Position numbers and translations under genes: made by a program. A stretch of DNA of 64,000 bases from Thecamonas trahens ATCC 50062 (lineage: Eukaryota > Apusozoa > Apusomonadida > Apusomonadidae): the NCBI RefSeq assembly GCF_000142905.1, contig NW_013657668.1:190912-254911 (forward strand), in the 5' to 3' direction. The notes beneath the pieces were generated by a model. The model was not told the DNA's origin, searched no databases, and worked only from the letters and a program-made list of their open reading frames with translations. Positions 42,226 to 53,338 of this stretch are shown here, in pieces. Numbering within the stretch: position 1 is the stretch's first letter; every line of letters begins with the position of its first letter.

Positions 42226-43812
42226 ATGGATGATGGTCGGAATTGGGTTCTGGGAATGGATGCTCGGTCGGCTGGTGGCCGTCGTCTTGCAGAGGATGAG
42301 GTCGTGGCACTGCTCAACAAGCTCTGCCAGCGGGCAGGTATGCCGGCTTCGGTGACATCGTCCAATCAGGGCACACCTCTTCTTTTTGCCACCTTTCTAG
42401 AGGCCATGCTGGCAGTTCCTCTGCCTGGCCTGGTGAGGGCGCCGGCGACGATGGCAGACGCCGAGGCCAACGCCAACATCGTCATCGGCATTCTCCGCAA
42501 AGCAGTCGACCTGCCGCTGAACCAGCTGAGCGTGGAAGCGCTTGCACGATGCGAGGTTGGCGCAGTCGGCAAGACGGCAGACATTACCGCCTCACTGTGG
42601 GACATTCTGGCCGCAGCCGAGTCACTGCAGGAGCAGTCAGCGACGAGCTCGGAGCTTGGCCCGCTGCTCGACAGCGTAGAGCCGGAGAAGCCGATTGCGC
42701 GTGGCGGGCCAATTCACCCGTCGATTCAGGCTGACGTTGCTGCGCACGACGAGCTTGCAATCGCTGCATCACGCGACGCAACAGCGGCAGCCATCGACGC
42801 CGCCGAGGCTGCGCAGCAGCGAGCGCACACGCTCCGCCAGTTTGAGGCCTTCCTCATCAAGTCGCAGGGCGAGGGCGCACTGCGCAAGCTCGAGGCTGCG
42901 GCGCTGGACGGCAAGCCGCGCCGGGTGCGGTCGTCCAAACAACGGGTCCGCAAGTCGCCACGCAAGGCAGCGCGCCGGGACGAGCTGTCGGGCGCTGGAA
43001 AGCTGGCGTCCGCCGTGGGCGCACGCCAGCACGCAGGCCTGGCGGGTGCTGACGCGCTCGCCGACGATGCAGACATGGTCATCTCGCCCGAGCTGCTACA
43101 GGCGCTCGGCGTGGGCCCGCGGCTCTCCAAGCACTTTATGAAGCAGCAGGTGGCTCAGTGGGAGCGGCTGGCCAAGACCAACACGGCGAAGTACAACCGA
43201 AACATTGGTCTGGAGGACATGATTGCGCGCCAACAGGCGTACTACAAGCTGCTGGAGAAGGAGGCGCGGGTGGAGAAACAACAGCGGGCCAAGCGGCGCA
43301 CCGCCAAGGCCAAGGCCGCTGTCCGGCGCACGGCCTACGAGCGGCGGCGCAAGCGGGCGGTTCTCCGCAAGCACGCCTCGGAAGAGATGCGTGCCATCGA
43401 GTCGCGCGCGCTTCGCCGACGCGACAACGAAGAGGTCATGTACCGCAAGCTGTTTGACAAGTGCCTTGCGCTACAGCGCACCCGGCTTCGCGAAGAGCAG
43501 CGCGCCATTCGTGAGGAGCAGCGCGAGGCCGCTGCCATCCTCAACGAGCGCAAGTCGAACCTCGCTCGCTATCACGCCGAGCAGATGGCCATGGTCAAGG
43601 AGCAGGTCAAGATTGAGTCGTACAACCGCCGCGTCGCCGAGCGCGCCCAGGAGGTGGCGCTTGACAAGCTCGAGCACGCCATGAAGGACTCACTCGCTGC
43701 TCAGCTGGAGCAGCTGAGGGCCCAGATCGACGCCAACGACCGACTGTTTTACGAAGAGTTCCCCGCTGCAACCGAGGAGCGCCTTGCCCGCATTGCTGCT
43801 GTCTCGAGATAA
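42226..43812 (+). CDS. CEP95-like centrosomal coiled-coil protein
   Basis: This gene encodes 528 aa. Residues about 20-130 form an N-terminal helical domain (VVALLNKLCQRAGMP; LFATFLEAMLAVPLPGL; ANANIVIGILRKAVDLPL; LWDILAAAESL). It resembles the CH-like N-terminus of CEP95/CCDC45. The middle (about 225-270) is very basic (RRVRSSKQRVRKSPRKAARR). The C-terminal half is a long, charged coiled coil. CEP95 localises to centrosomes and spindle poles in animals; a basal-body role here is inferred. It ends 34 bp from the convergent peroxidase gene. Confidence 0.6.
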   Translation: MDDGRNWVLGMDARSAGGRRLAEDEVVALLNKLCQRAGMPASVTSSNQGTPLLFATFLEAMLAVPLPGLVRAPATMADAEANANIVIGILRKAVDLPLNQLSVEALARCEVGAVGKTADITASLWDILAAAESLQEQSATSSELGPLLDSVEPEKPIARGGPIHPSIQADVAAHDELAIAASRDATAAAIDAAEAAQQRAHTLRQFEAFLIKSQGEGALRKLEAAALDGKPRRVRSSKQRVRKSPRKAARRDELSGAGKLASAVGARQHAGLAGADALADDADMVISPELLQALGVGPRLSKHFMKQQVAQWERLAKTNTAKYNRNIGLEDMIARQQAYYKLLEKEARVEKQQRAKRRTAKAKAAVRRTAYERRRKRAVLRKHASEEMRAIESRALRRRDNEEVMYRKLFDKCLALQRTRLREEQRAIREEQREAAAILNERKSNLARYHAEQMAMVKEQVKIESYNRRVAERAQEVALDKLEHAMKDSLAAQLEQLRAQIDANDRLFYEEFPAATEERLARIAAVSR

Positions 43813-43846
43813 AAGGCGTCTGTCGCGTTGGCGCATGTAGGCCTGC

Positions 43847-44955
43847 TCATGCCAGGGAGACAACCATCGAGGCGACGACAACAAGCACTGCGACCATGGC
43901 CGACGGCACAAGACCAGCAGCGGCCGAGGCCGTTGTCGGCTCGACCGTGTTCGGGACCTCCTCGCCGGCACTCACCAGGCCGGGCGTGTTCATCGAGACG
44001 AGCTTGTAGTAGACCGGGCCAAAGTCGAGGGCCCAGCGGGTGTTGTTCGCGGCGTACTCGGCGACAATGACAGTGGTGTTGACACCACGGTCGGTGACGG
44101 CGACAGGACACGCGTTGGGATCGGCAGCGCACGACGAGACGCCTGCGGTGTTGGGCGCAATCTGGCGGTGGAGGCACATGTCAGTGTTGAGCATCATAAC
44201 AGGGCGGCCACCTGCACCGCTGTCCCACTGGTGAACCGGGCTGGCGCCCGGGACCGCGCGGGCGTTCTGGCGCCAGGCCGAGTTGACCATCTCCTTGTAG
44301 AACTCGTTGTCGAGCGTGTTAGGCTGGCGAGTCCAAGGCCCTGTAAAGCCGCCCGAGTCGGCCGCCTCGGCGGCGCCGAGCGAGTGTGCGCCCATGAGGG
44401 CGACGACCTCGCGGTCGGTGAAGCCCATCTCGTTGCGGAAGAGGTTCATGACCGTCGACATGCCGCCCTGGGCGTTGGGGAACGAGCCGGCTGCTGCCGT
44501 CTTGGGCGACGTCGCGCAGTCCTTGCGGCCATAGGTGAGCGGCATGGGCGGGACACAGACGCCAGCCGTGCAAGCCGCCGAGTTGGCCGCGCCAACCCGG
44601 GCGGCCACAATGCCGCCGAGCGCCCAAAAGTCAGCCCGCGACATCTGTCCATACTCGAGCTTGGACTGCCGGTTGACGTAGAGGTTCTCCATCGCGCCCA
44701 CAATGTTGATCAGGCCCTTGTTGTCCGCGTTCTCCAGGTTGATACACCCGTCCGAGACATGGTTCGGCGAGACGCCGACCGAGTCGTGAAAGCCAAGTCG
44801 CACCAGCTCGGCTGTCCGCGCAGGCTGCGCGGCAATAAGTGCCTCCACATCGGCGATTGCCAGCGCCTGCTGCGCCACCGTCACCGTCCCACACTGCGCA
44901 CACGTAGCCAGGACGAGGACGACAACCACTGAAACAACCAGAGAGTAAACCTTCA
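43847..44955 (-). CDS. Secreted, probably GPI-anchored haem peroxidase
   Basis: This gene encodes 369 aa. It starts with a signal peptide (MKVYSLVVSVVVVLVLATC). The distal haem pocket RLGFHDSVG (catalytic Arg and His) is near residue 52. The proximal histidine lies in VALMGAHSLGAAE near 187. This is the plant/fungal/bacterial peroxidase superfamily, close in length to class II and hybrid forms. The C-terminus has a Thr/Ala-rich linker and a final hydrophobic tail (AMVAVLVVVASMVVSLA), which fits a GPI signal. It should reduce H2O2 at the cell surface. The sequence upstream of 44955 in the same frame lacks coding character. Confidence 0.85.
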
Positions 44956-45294
44956 TAGCTGCTGCGACAAGTGGTGCGGCGGCGAGGTGGCGCGGCCGAA
45001 GTTGGCAGCTTTCGCAACTATTTACCCATCCGCACCGCATCAACATTGGTGGAGAACAATAGCGCTCAGACAACGCTACCCATGCTGGCCTCACCCAGGC
45101 CAACGCACACGCCAACAGGCCGATGCACACGCCAACAGGCCGTCCTCGTCTGTCCGCGGCCGTAACTGCAGCTCTGTCGCGCCTAAGGTGCCACAGCTGG
45201 CTGCCTGGCAGGTTGCGCCGGGCAAGCTCACGCAACGTTTGCTTGCGGAGAAACATAATCGCCGAGTGCGTGGGGCCCGTTGGACGGTATGCCC
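44956..45294. other. Upstream region of the peroxidase with a 20-bp repeat
   Basis: No gene is supported. Two copies of an 18-nt sequence start at 45105 and 45125. Confidence 0.5.
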
Positions 45295-47006
45295 TCATTT
45301 GCATCCGAGGAGAGCAACAATGTTGGCGTGACCGTTGGCGGCAGCTGCCTCTCGGGCGGCGCCATCGTTGATGTCAGCGTCGAGACCGGCTGTCAGGATG
45401 TCGGCGACCAGGTCGGCGTGGCCGTGTTCAGCGGCCCATCGGAGCGTGTATCCGTCGTGGAAGCTGAGGTCGACCTTGGGATGGTGGAGAAGGAGGCGGA
45501 CAATGTCGGCCGATCGATGCATGGTGGTCCAGTCGAACCAGGAGGTCGGCATCGGGTCGACAGCTTCGATGGCCAGCAGCTGCTCGACGATGGTGGTATG
45601 GCCATACTCACAAGCCAAGCGGACGCAGATGTTGTTCCCGACCGTCGGATCAACGCGAGGGTCGGCAATCAAGAGTTGAACAACCTCGGTGCAACCTGCA
45701 AACACGCTTGACTTGAGCATGACGCCCGTGCAGTAGTTGGGATCGACTCGTTTGTCCGCTAGGAGAACCCTGAGCGCTTGGACATGACCGGCTTTTGCGG
45801 CGCAACCAGCGCCGCGCCGCCGCGAGACATGGGATCGACTGCCGGTGACTTCAGGAGCTGCGCTACCGCATCGGCATGCCCGGATCGAATGGCGCGCACA
45901 ATTGGCTCGTCGTCAGCAATGGTCGGATCAACCCCGGTCTCGTCGAGGAGGAGCGCCAGTACGTCAGCATGCCCGCCGTCTGCGGCGCAGCAGAGCGCAC
46001 GGCCGAGTGCGACGTTTGACGGGTTGACCAACGGGTGAGCAAGCAGGAACTTGACGACCTCGAGGTGGCCACCGGCGCACCCGTCACGGAGTGGCAAGTC
46101 ACCAGACACTGTTGGATCGACGGCCGGATGCTGCAGCAGTGAGCGGAGAAGTGCAAGATTGCCATGTCGCGCCGCCGAACATACCGCGGCGTTACCGCGC
46201 GCAGCCACATCGGTGTCCGCATGAGCAGCTAGCACCTCGACCATCTCCACACATCCACTCGATGCTGCGCGGACAACGGCAAAGTTGTTGTCGAGCGCCG
46301 GGCTCACTCCGTACTCGTCCAAGAGCAGCGCCACGCCGGCGACACACTTGGTCACCACCGCCCGTCGCAGAGCAATGCCTTCAAGGCCATCAAGGGCTGC
46401 GCCATCAGCCACAAGTCGGCGGGCAAAGTCAGCATGTCCGCCGGCAGCCGCGCACGCGAGGCAGGTATTCAACCCGGCCAGTGGCTTGCTGGCCCGGTTG
46501 TACATGACTGTCGCCAGCGGAATCATGCCGTGTGCAACCGCCAAGGTCACCATCGAGCAGGGGCCATAGTCATGGAAGATCCACACCCGACTGCCGAACC
46601 GCATTGGAGTAAAAATCACGTCGAGACTGTCGAGTTGAAGGACCAGATCCCACCATGCCAGCTCATCTGCAGCGCCGGTCTCGGGGCGCGCAAGGAGCAA
46701 CCGCTCGGCAGTGGCTTCCACATCAATGGTGTCCGTCCCCCCTGCGGAGCACGCTATTCGCATCGCTTTGCCTGCTGCCCGCCACATCCTTCTATGCATG
46801 CATCCCTCGAGTCCCAGCTGCCTCGCCGCGGCCACCATGACAAGCACCGGATCGCCAAGCAGCTGGGCGTGGAGGCCGCGTGACGAGAGCGATAGCGCGA
46901 GCAACGACGGCAGTGGCAGATACTCGGCCACCCGCTGCACCAACTCCATAGGCAACTCCTCCAGCCTCCCCTTCTTTTGACCTTGCTTGGCCTGAATATC
47001 TTCCAT
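45295..47006 (-). CDS. F-box/ankyrin-repeat protein with one frame break
   Basis: An F-box (LEELPMELVQRVAEYLPLPS, about 15-50) is followed by degenerate helical sequence and then about ten ankyrin repeats from about 190 onward, such as GHADVLALLLDETGVDP and GCTEVVQLLIADPRVDP. The frame breaks at the A4 run (coding strand) at 45793-45796. One extra A joins VAPQK to AGHVQALRVLLADKRVDP and keeps the repeat spacing, giving about 570 aa. F-box proteins recruit substrates to SCF ubiquitin ligases; the ankyrins would choose the target. It could be a pseudogene if the break is real. The ATG at 47006 (MEDIQAKQG) was chosen over TTG. Confidence 0.75.
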
Positions 47007-47027
47007 GACCAAGCCCTCTAATCGCCT

Positions 47028-47029
<2 letters not shown>

Positions 47030-47076
<47 letters not shown>
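47030..47076. repeat. (CT)n microsatellite
   Basis: About 23 CT dinucleotides lie just upstream of the F-box/ankyrin start. Confidence 0.98.
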
Positions 47077-47079
<3 letters not shown>

Positions 47080-47259
47080 CGTCTATCCGCCTTGTCGCGT
47101 TGTTCTCCGTCCCGTCCCGCCGCAAAAGCCAGCCGTGAGCAGTCAAGTCAAATTCAAATCAGAACAGGCAGTCAATCCCCCTCCCCTCCCTCCCCCTTCC
47201 CCACCTCCTCCACCAGCCAACCCACCACCCTACCACACCCGTCTCCTCCAAGGAGCGAG

Positions 47260-47349
47260 ATGGCGGTCAACCCATGGCTCATTGTCATGTCTGTTCTCGG
47301 GGGGTATGTACACCACACCAATCCAATACCACTCATCCCCTTGATGTAT

Positions 47350-47387
<38 letters not shown>

Positions 47388-50383
47388 TCCTCATGGCTTT
47401 GAACCCCCCCCCCTCATGGCTCGCGCTCTCGGGAACAAACGTTGCGCAACCCTGGAAGTCACCCCCCCCCCCTCCCACTCCCACACTCACACCCAGTCAT
47501 CATCTCTGTTTCCACAGCTTTTGCTTCACCCTCGCACTGTTCATCTTCAAACACACGTTGTGGTGGATCGAGACCAGGGAGACGTCGAGGAGACCCAAGC
47601 ACCTGTACAACTACGTGGGATGGTATCTTGGACTGCTGCTGTTTGCAGTGGGGAAGATCTTGGAGGTTGTGCCTGCCCAGTACGAGGGCCTGTCATGGTC
47701 ATCAGTGGCGCAGATGTCGTCACTGGCGCTAACGGTTGTCTTGGAGGCACTCTTTCTCCCCGATACGGACCTCTCACGCCTGGACTATGTGGCTTACGCA
47801 CTCATCATCGGCGGTCTCCTCTGTACCTCGCCGCTGGACTCGCATGTCGAGGGCGAGTCGTTTGCCACCATCTTTTTCATCGCATGCATGCTCCTTGCGC
47901 TGTTCATCTTCTCCATCGGCCTGCGGATCCTCATTGCGCGCAAGGTCGAGATCAAGGGTCTTTCGGCCGAGGCCAACGCCCGGTTCCGCAAGTACTTTCC
48001 GGTGGTGCTCATGTCCGAGGTCACGCTCTTCTCGGCGCTCATGTTTGCGTCGGCGCGAGTGACGACGCACCTTGTCTCCGCACTCCTCACCATTGTCAGC
48101 ATCTACGTCGCCGCCTTTATCGCCGTCTTTCTCTTCCAGCTCTTCCAGCTCACGCTTGCACTCCATGACTACGAGTTTGGTTACGTCGTCCCGCTCTTCC
48201 ACGTCATGCGGCGGTACACCTCAATTGTGGTCTCGCTGATGCTCGGCCGTGCCGACGGCGCCTCGCCGTGGACCCACATTGTGCTGCCCATCTTTGGCAT
48301 GATCCTCATGGGCATCGCTGTCTTTATCCTGCATCACTTTCGCGAAAACTTTTCGCACTTTCGGTCGGTGGCCAAGCACGAGGATCGTGCGCCCAAGCTG
48401 CCGCTGCCCAAGGTCAAGACGGTCTCCGAGCCGGAAAACACGTTTGCCAATGCTGCGCTCGCCGCCCTCGCCCAGAAGCGTGCCGTCAAGGAGACGATGG
48501 ACCGCCGGCTCCGCGCAGGCAAGTTTGACGCCCTTCCGGACGAAGACAAGGCCGAGGCCATGCGCCTCTTTGTTGCTGCGCGCAACGCCGAGCTGGAGCA
48601 GTATCGGCGCGAGCCAGTCACCGCACCGGCGCCGCCATCGCCGTCGAACACGATAGCCCGCACCGAGTCGATGTGGTCCATGGTTGGCCCGCGAGCTCGC
48701 GGCCGCTCGTCCGAGTACACCTACGCCTACTCGTACGCGTACTCGGAGGAGCAGGAGGATAACGAAAGCTCGCTGGAGGGCGCTGGTACCAGCCTCCATC
48801 CCGGTGGGAGCTCGCTCCGCCGCGGTGCCTCGATACTCGACACTGAGCTACAGGACCTTGCTGGCGCATCAAGCGCCAGCGACTCGGAGATCCGTGGTCG
48901 GATTCTCGCCCAACCGCCGCAGCGACACGAGGGCGCTTGGTACGAGCTCGGCCCGCTCTGCGGCGCGTGCCACGGCTCTGATTCCGACTCGTCCGACGAC
49001 GACGACGACGTCGTTGTCATCGGAGGTGAGCCCGCTGCGGCCGCGTCCAAGCCGCGCAAGGCCGCCCACGCTCTCGCGCAGCTTGCAGTCCCGCTTCAAG
49101 GCGGGCCGCAGCCCAAGATCAAGGCCAACCATGAGGACGTGGCGGCGGCCTCGGGCTCAGGCTGGCTCTCTCTCGGCCGCGGCGTTGGCTGGCACATCCC
49201 ACTCCTGCCGGACACCGACCGTCACTCACAGCTCGCGCGTGCCGATGGCCTCCACATTTGCTCGCAGCACTGGTCGATGGGCATGAGAGGTGTCTTCTGC
49301 TGCTGCTTCTTTGCCGCGCTCTCACTCGTCTACCTCCTTGTCACCTTTACCCTCATGGTCGGCCTCTACCGCGGGTGCCCCGGCGTCGCACCCTTTGCCG
49401 ACCTCCCGCCGCTCCCGGCCTACAACTCGACGCCGGGCATCGCCTTCAACCATGTTATCCAGCGCGGCAACCACAACTCGGCCCACCTCAAGCCAGTCTC
49501 AGTCTTCCCAGGCTTCTCGTCCGGCATCCTTGCCTGGGCCTACGAGCACGAGCCGCTCGACGTCCAGCTTGACAAGGGCAATCGCGTGTTTGAGATCGAC
49601 GTCCACATCCGCGGTGGCGCTGCCGCCGTCTTCCATGTCCAGCTCTGGGACGATCAGTCGGCATGCACCTGCCTTGCAGACTGCCTCCGCATCCTCCTCG
49701 CCTGGTCGCTCCGCAACCCGGGCCACACCCCATTTGTCGTTGGCCTCGAGATCAAGTACGACTGGCAGGAGGACCTCGTCGCCGCCTACAACGGCATCGA
49801 CTTTGGCGACATGGTCATCATCGAGGACACCTTCAAGTCCATCTGGGGCGACCGCATCGTCACTCCAGACATCATCCGTGGCTCGCACGCCAACCTCACC
49901 CATGCCGTTCTAACCGACGGATGGCCCTCGCTCGACGCCATGCGTGACAAGATGATCATCTTCCTCGACGACGAAAAGGAGCTCCGCGACTTGTACACCT
50001 CGCGCTCGCCCATCCTCGAGAATCGCGTCATGTTCACCATCTCAAAGGGCCAAGACCCACGCCCTGACATGGCCGTCGTCAAGATCAACGACCCCACAGA
50101 CGACCAGGGCTACGACCTCATTGTCTCTGCCGTCGAGCGCGGTTTTATCGTCCGCACTCGCGCAGACTCGAATGAGGAGTATTGGGACAGGGACAACCCG
50201 TACCGCCTCGGCCGGGCCGTCTCTTCAGGCGCACAGATCATCTCCTTTGACTGGTTCGTCCACTCCAAGTGGCATGCTGCTGTTGGCAACTACGTCGTCG
50301 GCTGCAACAACAGGACTGCGCCTGCTCACTGCGATCCGGTCGCCATCAACGTCCCCGGTTCTGTCATCCCCCCGCCGCAGTAA
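47260..50383 (+). CDS. NIPA-like membrane domain fused to a Ca2+-dependent PI-PLC-like domain
   Basis: Exons 47260-47303 and 47518-50383 give 969 aa in phase (donor GTATGT, acceptor CACAG). Exon 1 is MAVNPWLIVMSVLGG. About nine membrane helices (1-300) resemble NIPA/DMT proteins: YNYVGWYLGLLLFAVGK, YVVPLFHVMRRYTSIVV. A cytosolic linker (about 310-590) holds a YTYAYSYAYSEE run and acidic clusters. Another TM (about 610-640: VFCCCFFAALSLVYLLVTF) leads into a domain like PF16670, Ca2+-dependent phosphoinositide phospholipase C. Its landmarks are RGNHNSAH (catalytic His region), FEIDVHI, FHVQLWDDQSACTCLADCL and VVGLEIKYD. The lumenal or extracellular PLC would cleave phosphoinositide-type lipids. 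One open frame covers linker and both domains, so the fusion looks genuine. Confidence 0.75.
47350..47385 (+). repeat. Six-base CCCATA tandem repeat inside an intron
   Basis: About five to six tandem CCCATA units lie within the first intron (47304-47517) of the NIPA/PLC gene. Confidence 0.95.
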
Positions 50384-50507
50384 GTTCCAGCTGCCTTGCG
50401 GTGCTGTTGGTACCGCGGGTGCAGCAAGCGAGCGCTGACGTGCGGCTGACCGGAAAGGTGTGCGCCGACGCGCACGAGTAAAGTGGCGACACCTCTTGTC
50501 TCTAGCC

Positions 50508-51545
50508 ATGATTCGGCGAGCAAGGGTCTATGCTGGTGGGGCCGCGGTGGCTGCCGTGACGATGGCGCAGCTGCTGCTCCTGACCGGGCTGGGAGTGGTG
50601 GGATACGCAGTGGGGCGGGTGGCTGAGCTGGCGGGCATCAAGCGGGCGTCACGGGCTGCGGCGACGTACTTTGCGCATCTCGCAGCCGTCTTTACGGTTG
50701 CTGCGGTGCGATGGTGGTGCCGAGTGCGGGTGCGGATGTCGGCCGAGAGTCGCCAGGTGCTGGCAGCGATGGCGGCAGACCATCGCGGCGGAGTCATACT
50801 CGTCAACCATCCCTCGTACGCCGATGCGCTTGTTCTCGGCAGCGTACTGTCCAGCATGGAGGACGTGGGCACTAGGTGCCTCCGCTACGTCTCGATCCGA
50901 TACCTCCTCGCCTCGCCGCATGCTTGGCTACAAGCGCTCCGCGGCGATGTGTTTGTGGCCGGCGGCGCCCGCGAAGCTGCTGCGTCCGCTGTCCGGGCCG
51001 GCGCCGCGGATTGCGCCTCGCCCGACAAGCACACCCACTGGATGCTGGTGGCGCCCGAGGGCGCAGTCATGACTGCTGCGCTGGCGGCGTCATCACAAAG
51101 GTGGGCCGCGAGCCGCGGACGGCCGCCACTCCGTCTTGTCCTCTACCCGCGGACCTTGGCCGTGGGCGAGGCGATGCGAGTTCTCGCGGCCAATGCGGCT
51201 CTCCACGACGTCTACGACATCACGCTGTGCTACCCGGGTGGTCACGGCCCACGTGTTGTGGACATCCTCTTTCCGCAGCACGACCGCGGTCTGACCATCG
51301 ACGTCGCTGTTGTCCGCCACGATCCGCCACCAAAGGAGAGCCTGGTCTCGGAAGACGCCCTCGAGGACTGGCTCTACACTTTGTTTGCAGGCAAGGATGC
51401 TGCCCTTCAGGCGATGGTGGAAGCGGGAGGTAGCGGTATGCGAGATGTGGAGCTTGCGTCATCATTTTGGCACGCCATGCGAGCATGGGCTGTTGTTGTT
51501 GGCAGCGCACTCGCGGCTGCCGCCGTCTGGCTTCGACTCTGGTGA
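50508..51545 (+). CDS. Lysophospholipid acyltransferase (LCLAT1/AGPAT-like)
   Basis: This gene encodes 345 aa. The N-terminal membrane part (about 8-40) is followed by the acyltransferase core. Motif I NHPSYAD near residue 102 fits HX4D. The VAPEGAVMT box near 182 stands for the usual PEG motif. LVLYPRTLAVGEAM and VYDITLCYPGG follow, as in the lysocardiolipin acyltransferase branch. A last hydrophobic segment (AVVVGSALAAAAVWL) ends the protein. It should transfer acyl-CoA chains to lysophospholipids in the ER or mitochondria-associated membrane. The gene starts 125 bp after the PI-PLC fusion on the same strand. Confidence 0.8.
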   Translation: MIRRARVYAGGAAVAAVTMAQLLLLTGLGVVGYAVGRVAELAGIKRASRAAATYFAHLAAVFTVAAVRWWCRVRVRMSAESRQVLAAMAADHRGGVILVNHPSYADALVLGSVLSSMEDVGTRCLRYVSIRYLLASPHAWLQALRGDVFVAGGAREAAASAVRAGAADCASPDKHTHWMLVAPEGAVMTAALAASSQRWAASRGRPPLRLVLYPRTLAVGEAMRVLAANAALHDVYDITLCYPGGHGPRVVDILFPQHDRGLTIDVAVVRHDPPPKESLVSEDALEDWLYTLFAGKDAALQAMVEAGGSGMRDVELASSFWHAMRAWAVVVGSALAAAAVWLRLW

Positions 51546-51965
51546 CAGCCGCAAGATCGGACAGGCGGCATAACCTGTATGTAACATACACACTCGTAGC
51601 TAGTATAGACTTGTCGATGAGGCGCCATGGCAACTGGATGACCAGTTCTCGAACAGACGCGTTGCGCACCAGCTGCGCGCGACGGCAGCACCAGCATCAG
51701 TCTCAACCCCGATCGAGCACGAGCCGAACCATGCCACCTCCTGCCGCAACCACCGCACGACTCCCACTCCCACTCCCACTCCCACCACTCCCACTCCCAC
51801 CACCACCCCACTCTCGCTGACCTTCCTCCGGCCAGGAAGCACAGTAGCAGACCCCCTCTCCTCCCCCTCCCCCTCCCCCTCCCCCTCCCCCTCCCCCCCG
51901 TCTGGCTGCCGTAGTCGGCCCAGTCGTCGTCGGCAAGAGCCTGCATTCCTCAGGCAGCACAAGCC
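51546..51965. other. Intergenic low-complexity region
   Basis: It contains CCCACT-type repeats (about 51766-51805) and a CCTCCC tract (about 51862-51899). No gene is supported. Confidence 0.6.
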
Positions 51966-52859
51966 ATGGGAGGCTCGTCGTCCAAGCAGGAGCGGGCACC
52001 CTTGTGGGCGCGGGCAAGAATGTACGTGGTAGTGAGGAGGGAGATGAAGGGTGGGGTGGAGGTGGAGGGGTTGGGGGTGGAGGGGTTGGGGGTGGAGGGG
52101 TAGAGTGGGAGGGGGAGGGGAGGGGGGGGGTGGAGGGGGAGACATGAGGACGGACCGAGGGGGGGGGAGGGAGGGGGCGGTGGAGGAAGGGAGGGAGACG
52201 GAGCACACCAGCCATCGTCACCATCACCATCACCATCACTTACCGCTCCTCAATCACGCCCGCTTCGGTCGCTCTTCCTCGCCCACTACGTCCATCAGCC
52301 GCATGTCAAGACCCGCAAGGTGGCGGTGCTCGGGTTCCGGGCGGTGGGCAAGTCGTCGCTGACCATTCGCTTCATCGATGATGTCTTTATCCAGGCGTAC
52401 AACCCGACCATCGAGGCCACGTTCAACAAGACCTTTGACGTCGATGGCTCGCACTACCACCTTGAGGTCGCTGATACCGCAGGCCAGGACGACTACTCGA
52501 TCCTACACTCGCAGTACGCCCTTGGCATTCATGGCTACATCCTGGTCTACTCGGTCGCTTCCAAGAACTCGTTCGAGACTCTCAAGATCATCCGCGATAA
52601 GATTCTCAACGTCACAGGTGCCGCAACTATCCCCTGTGTCCTCGTCGGCAACAAGTCTGATCTCCAGTTTGAGCGACAAGTCCCGCGCGAGCAGGGTCAG
52701 GCTCTGGCCGACTCGTGGGGCTGCGCCTTTGTCGAGTCGTCCGCCAAGCACAACGAACGTGTCGAGGACATCTTCAAGCTCATCATCCGCGAGATCGAGA
52801 AGACCACCCAGCACTACGACATGCCTGCAGAGTCTGGCTGTTGTTGCACCATCATGTGA
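51966..52859 (+). CDS. Rheb-type small GTPase with a myristoylation-like N-terminus
   Basis: Exons 51966-52028 and 52299-52859 give 207 aa in phase. G boxes: GFRAVGKSS (G1, with the Rheb-type Arg), YNPTIEATF (effector), DTAGQDDYS, NKSD and ESSAK. These match Rheb, the TORC1 activator, at endomembranes. The C-terminus GCCCTIM is a CaaX box with two extra cysteines. The inferred first exon begins MGGSSSK, a textbook N-myristoylation signal not usual in Rheb. The exon 1 donor is GTAGTG, less ideal than GTACGT 6 nt upstream, which would break the frame. If exon 1 is wrong the core still stands. A GTGAGT donor-like sequence overlaps the stop codon. Confidence 0.85.
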
Positions 52860-52963
52860 GTCCCCACCCCACCCCACCCCACCCACCCACCCACCCGCAT
52901 AGGGCCGTGAAGTCCGCCTTCACGTACACACAAACGGCCATCAACCATCAGCCAAATACCATC
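52779..52963 (+). repeat. Segmental duplication, copy 1 (Rheb 3' end)
   Basis: This 185-bp stretch, covering the last Rheb codons and 3' flank, is repeated almost exactly at 53155-53338, 376 bp away. Confidence 0.97.
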
Positions 52964-53154
52964 CGAGGCGCTCTCATCCGAGTATGAGGAGCAAGCCAAG
53001 AATCACGCGAAGTCGGTGAAGAATGCCGAAAAGACGTCGTCCAAGCTCGGTGTCAAGGCCATGAAGAACAAGGCCGGCGCCGACGAGCTGACGGCCTCGC
53101 TCAACTCGGTCTCTGACGCCATCCAGAACGCGCAGCGGTCTAAGAAGGACGCGA
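52964..53154 (+). other. Coding-like spacer between duplicated Rheb ends
   Basis: An open plus-strand frame (EYEEQAKNHAKSVKN, then ADELTASLNSVSDAIQNAQR) runs through this 191-bp spacer into copy 2. It looks like helical protein, but I could not link it in phase to the Rheb exon or to a start. It may be an exon fragment from another gene. Confidence 0.4.
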
Positions 53155-53338
53155 CTCATCATCCGCGAGATCGAGAAGACACCCAGCACTACGACATGCC
53201 TGCAGAGTCTGGCTGTTGTTGCACCATCATGTGAGTCCCCACCCCACCCCACCCCACCCACCCACCCACCCGCATAGGGCCGTGAAGTCCGCCTTCACGT
53301 ACACACAAACGGCCATCAACCATCAGCCAAATACCATC
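53155..53338 (+). repeat. Segmental duplication, copy 2 (Rheb 3' end)
   Basis: Near-identical to 52779-52963, with one base missing near 53176. The copy still reads DMPAESGCCCTIM and stop. Confidence 0.97.
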
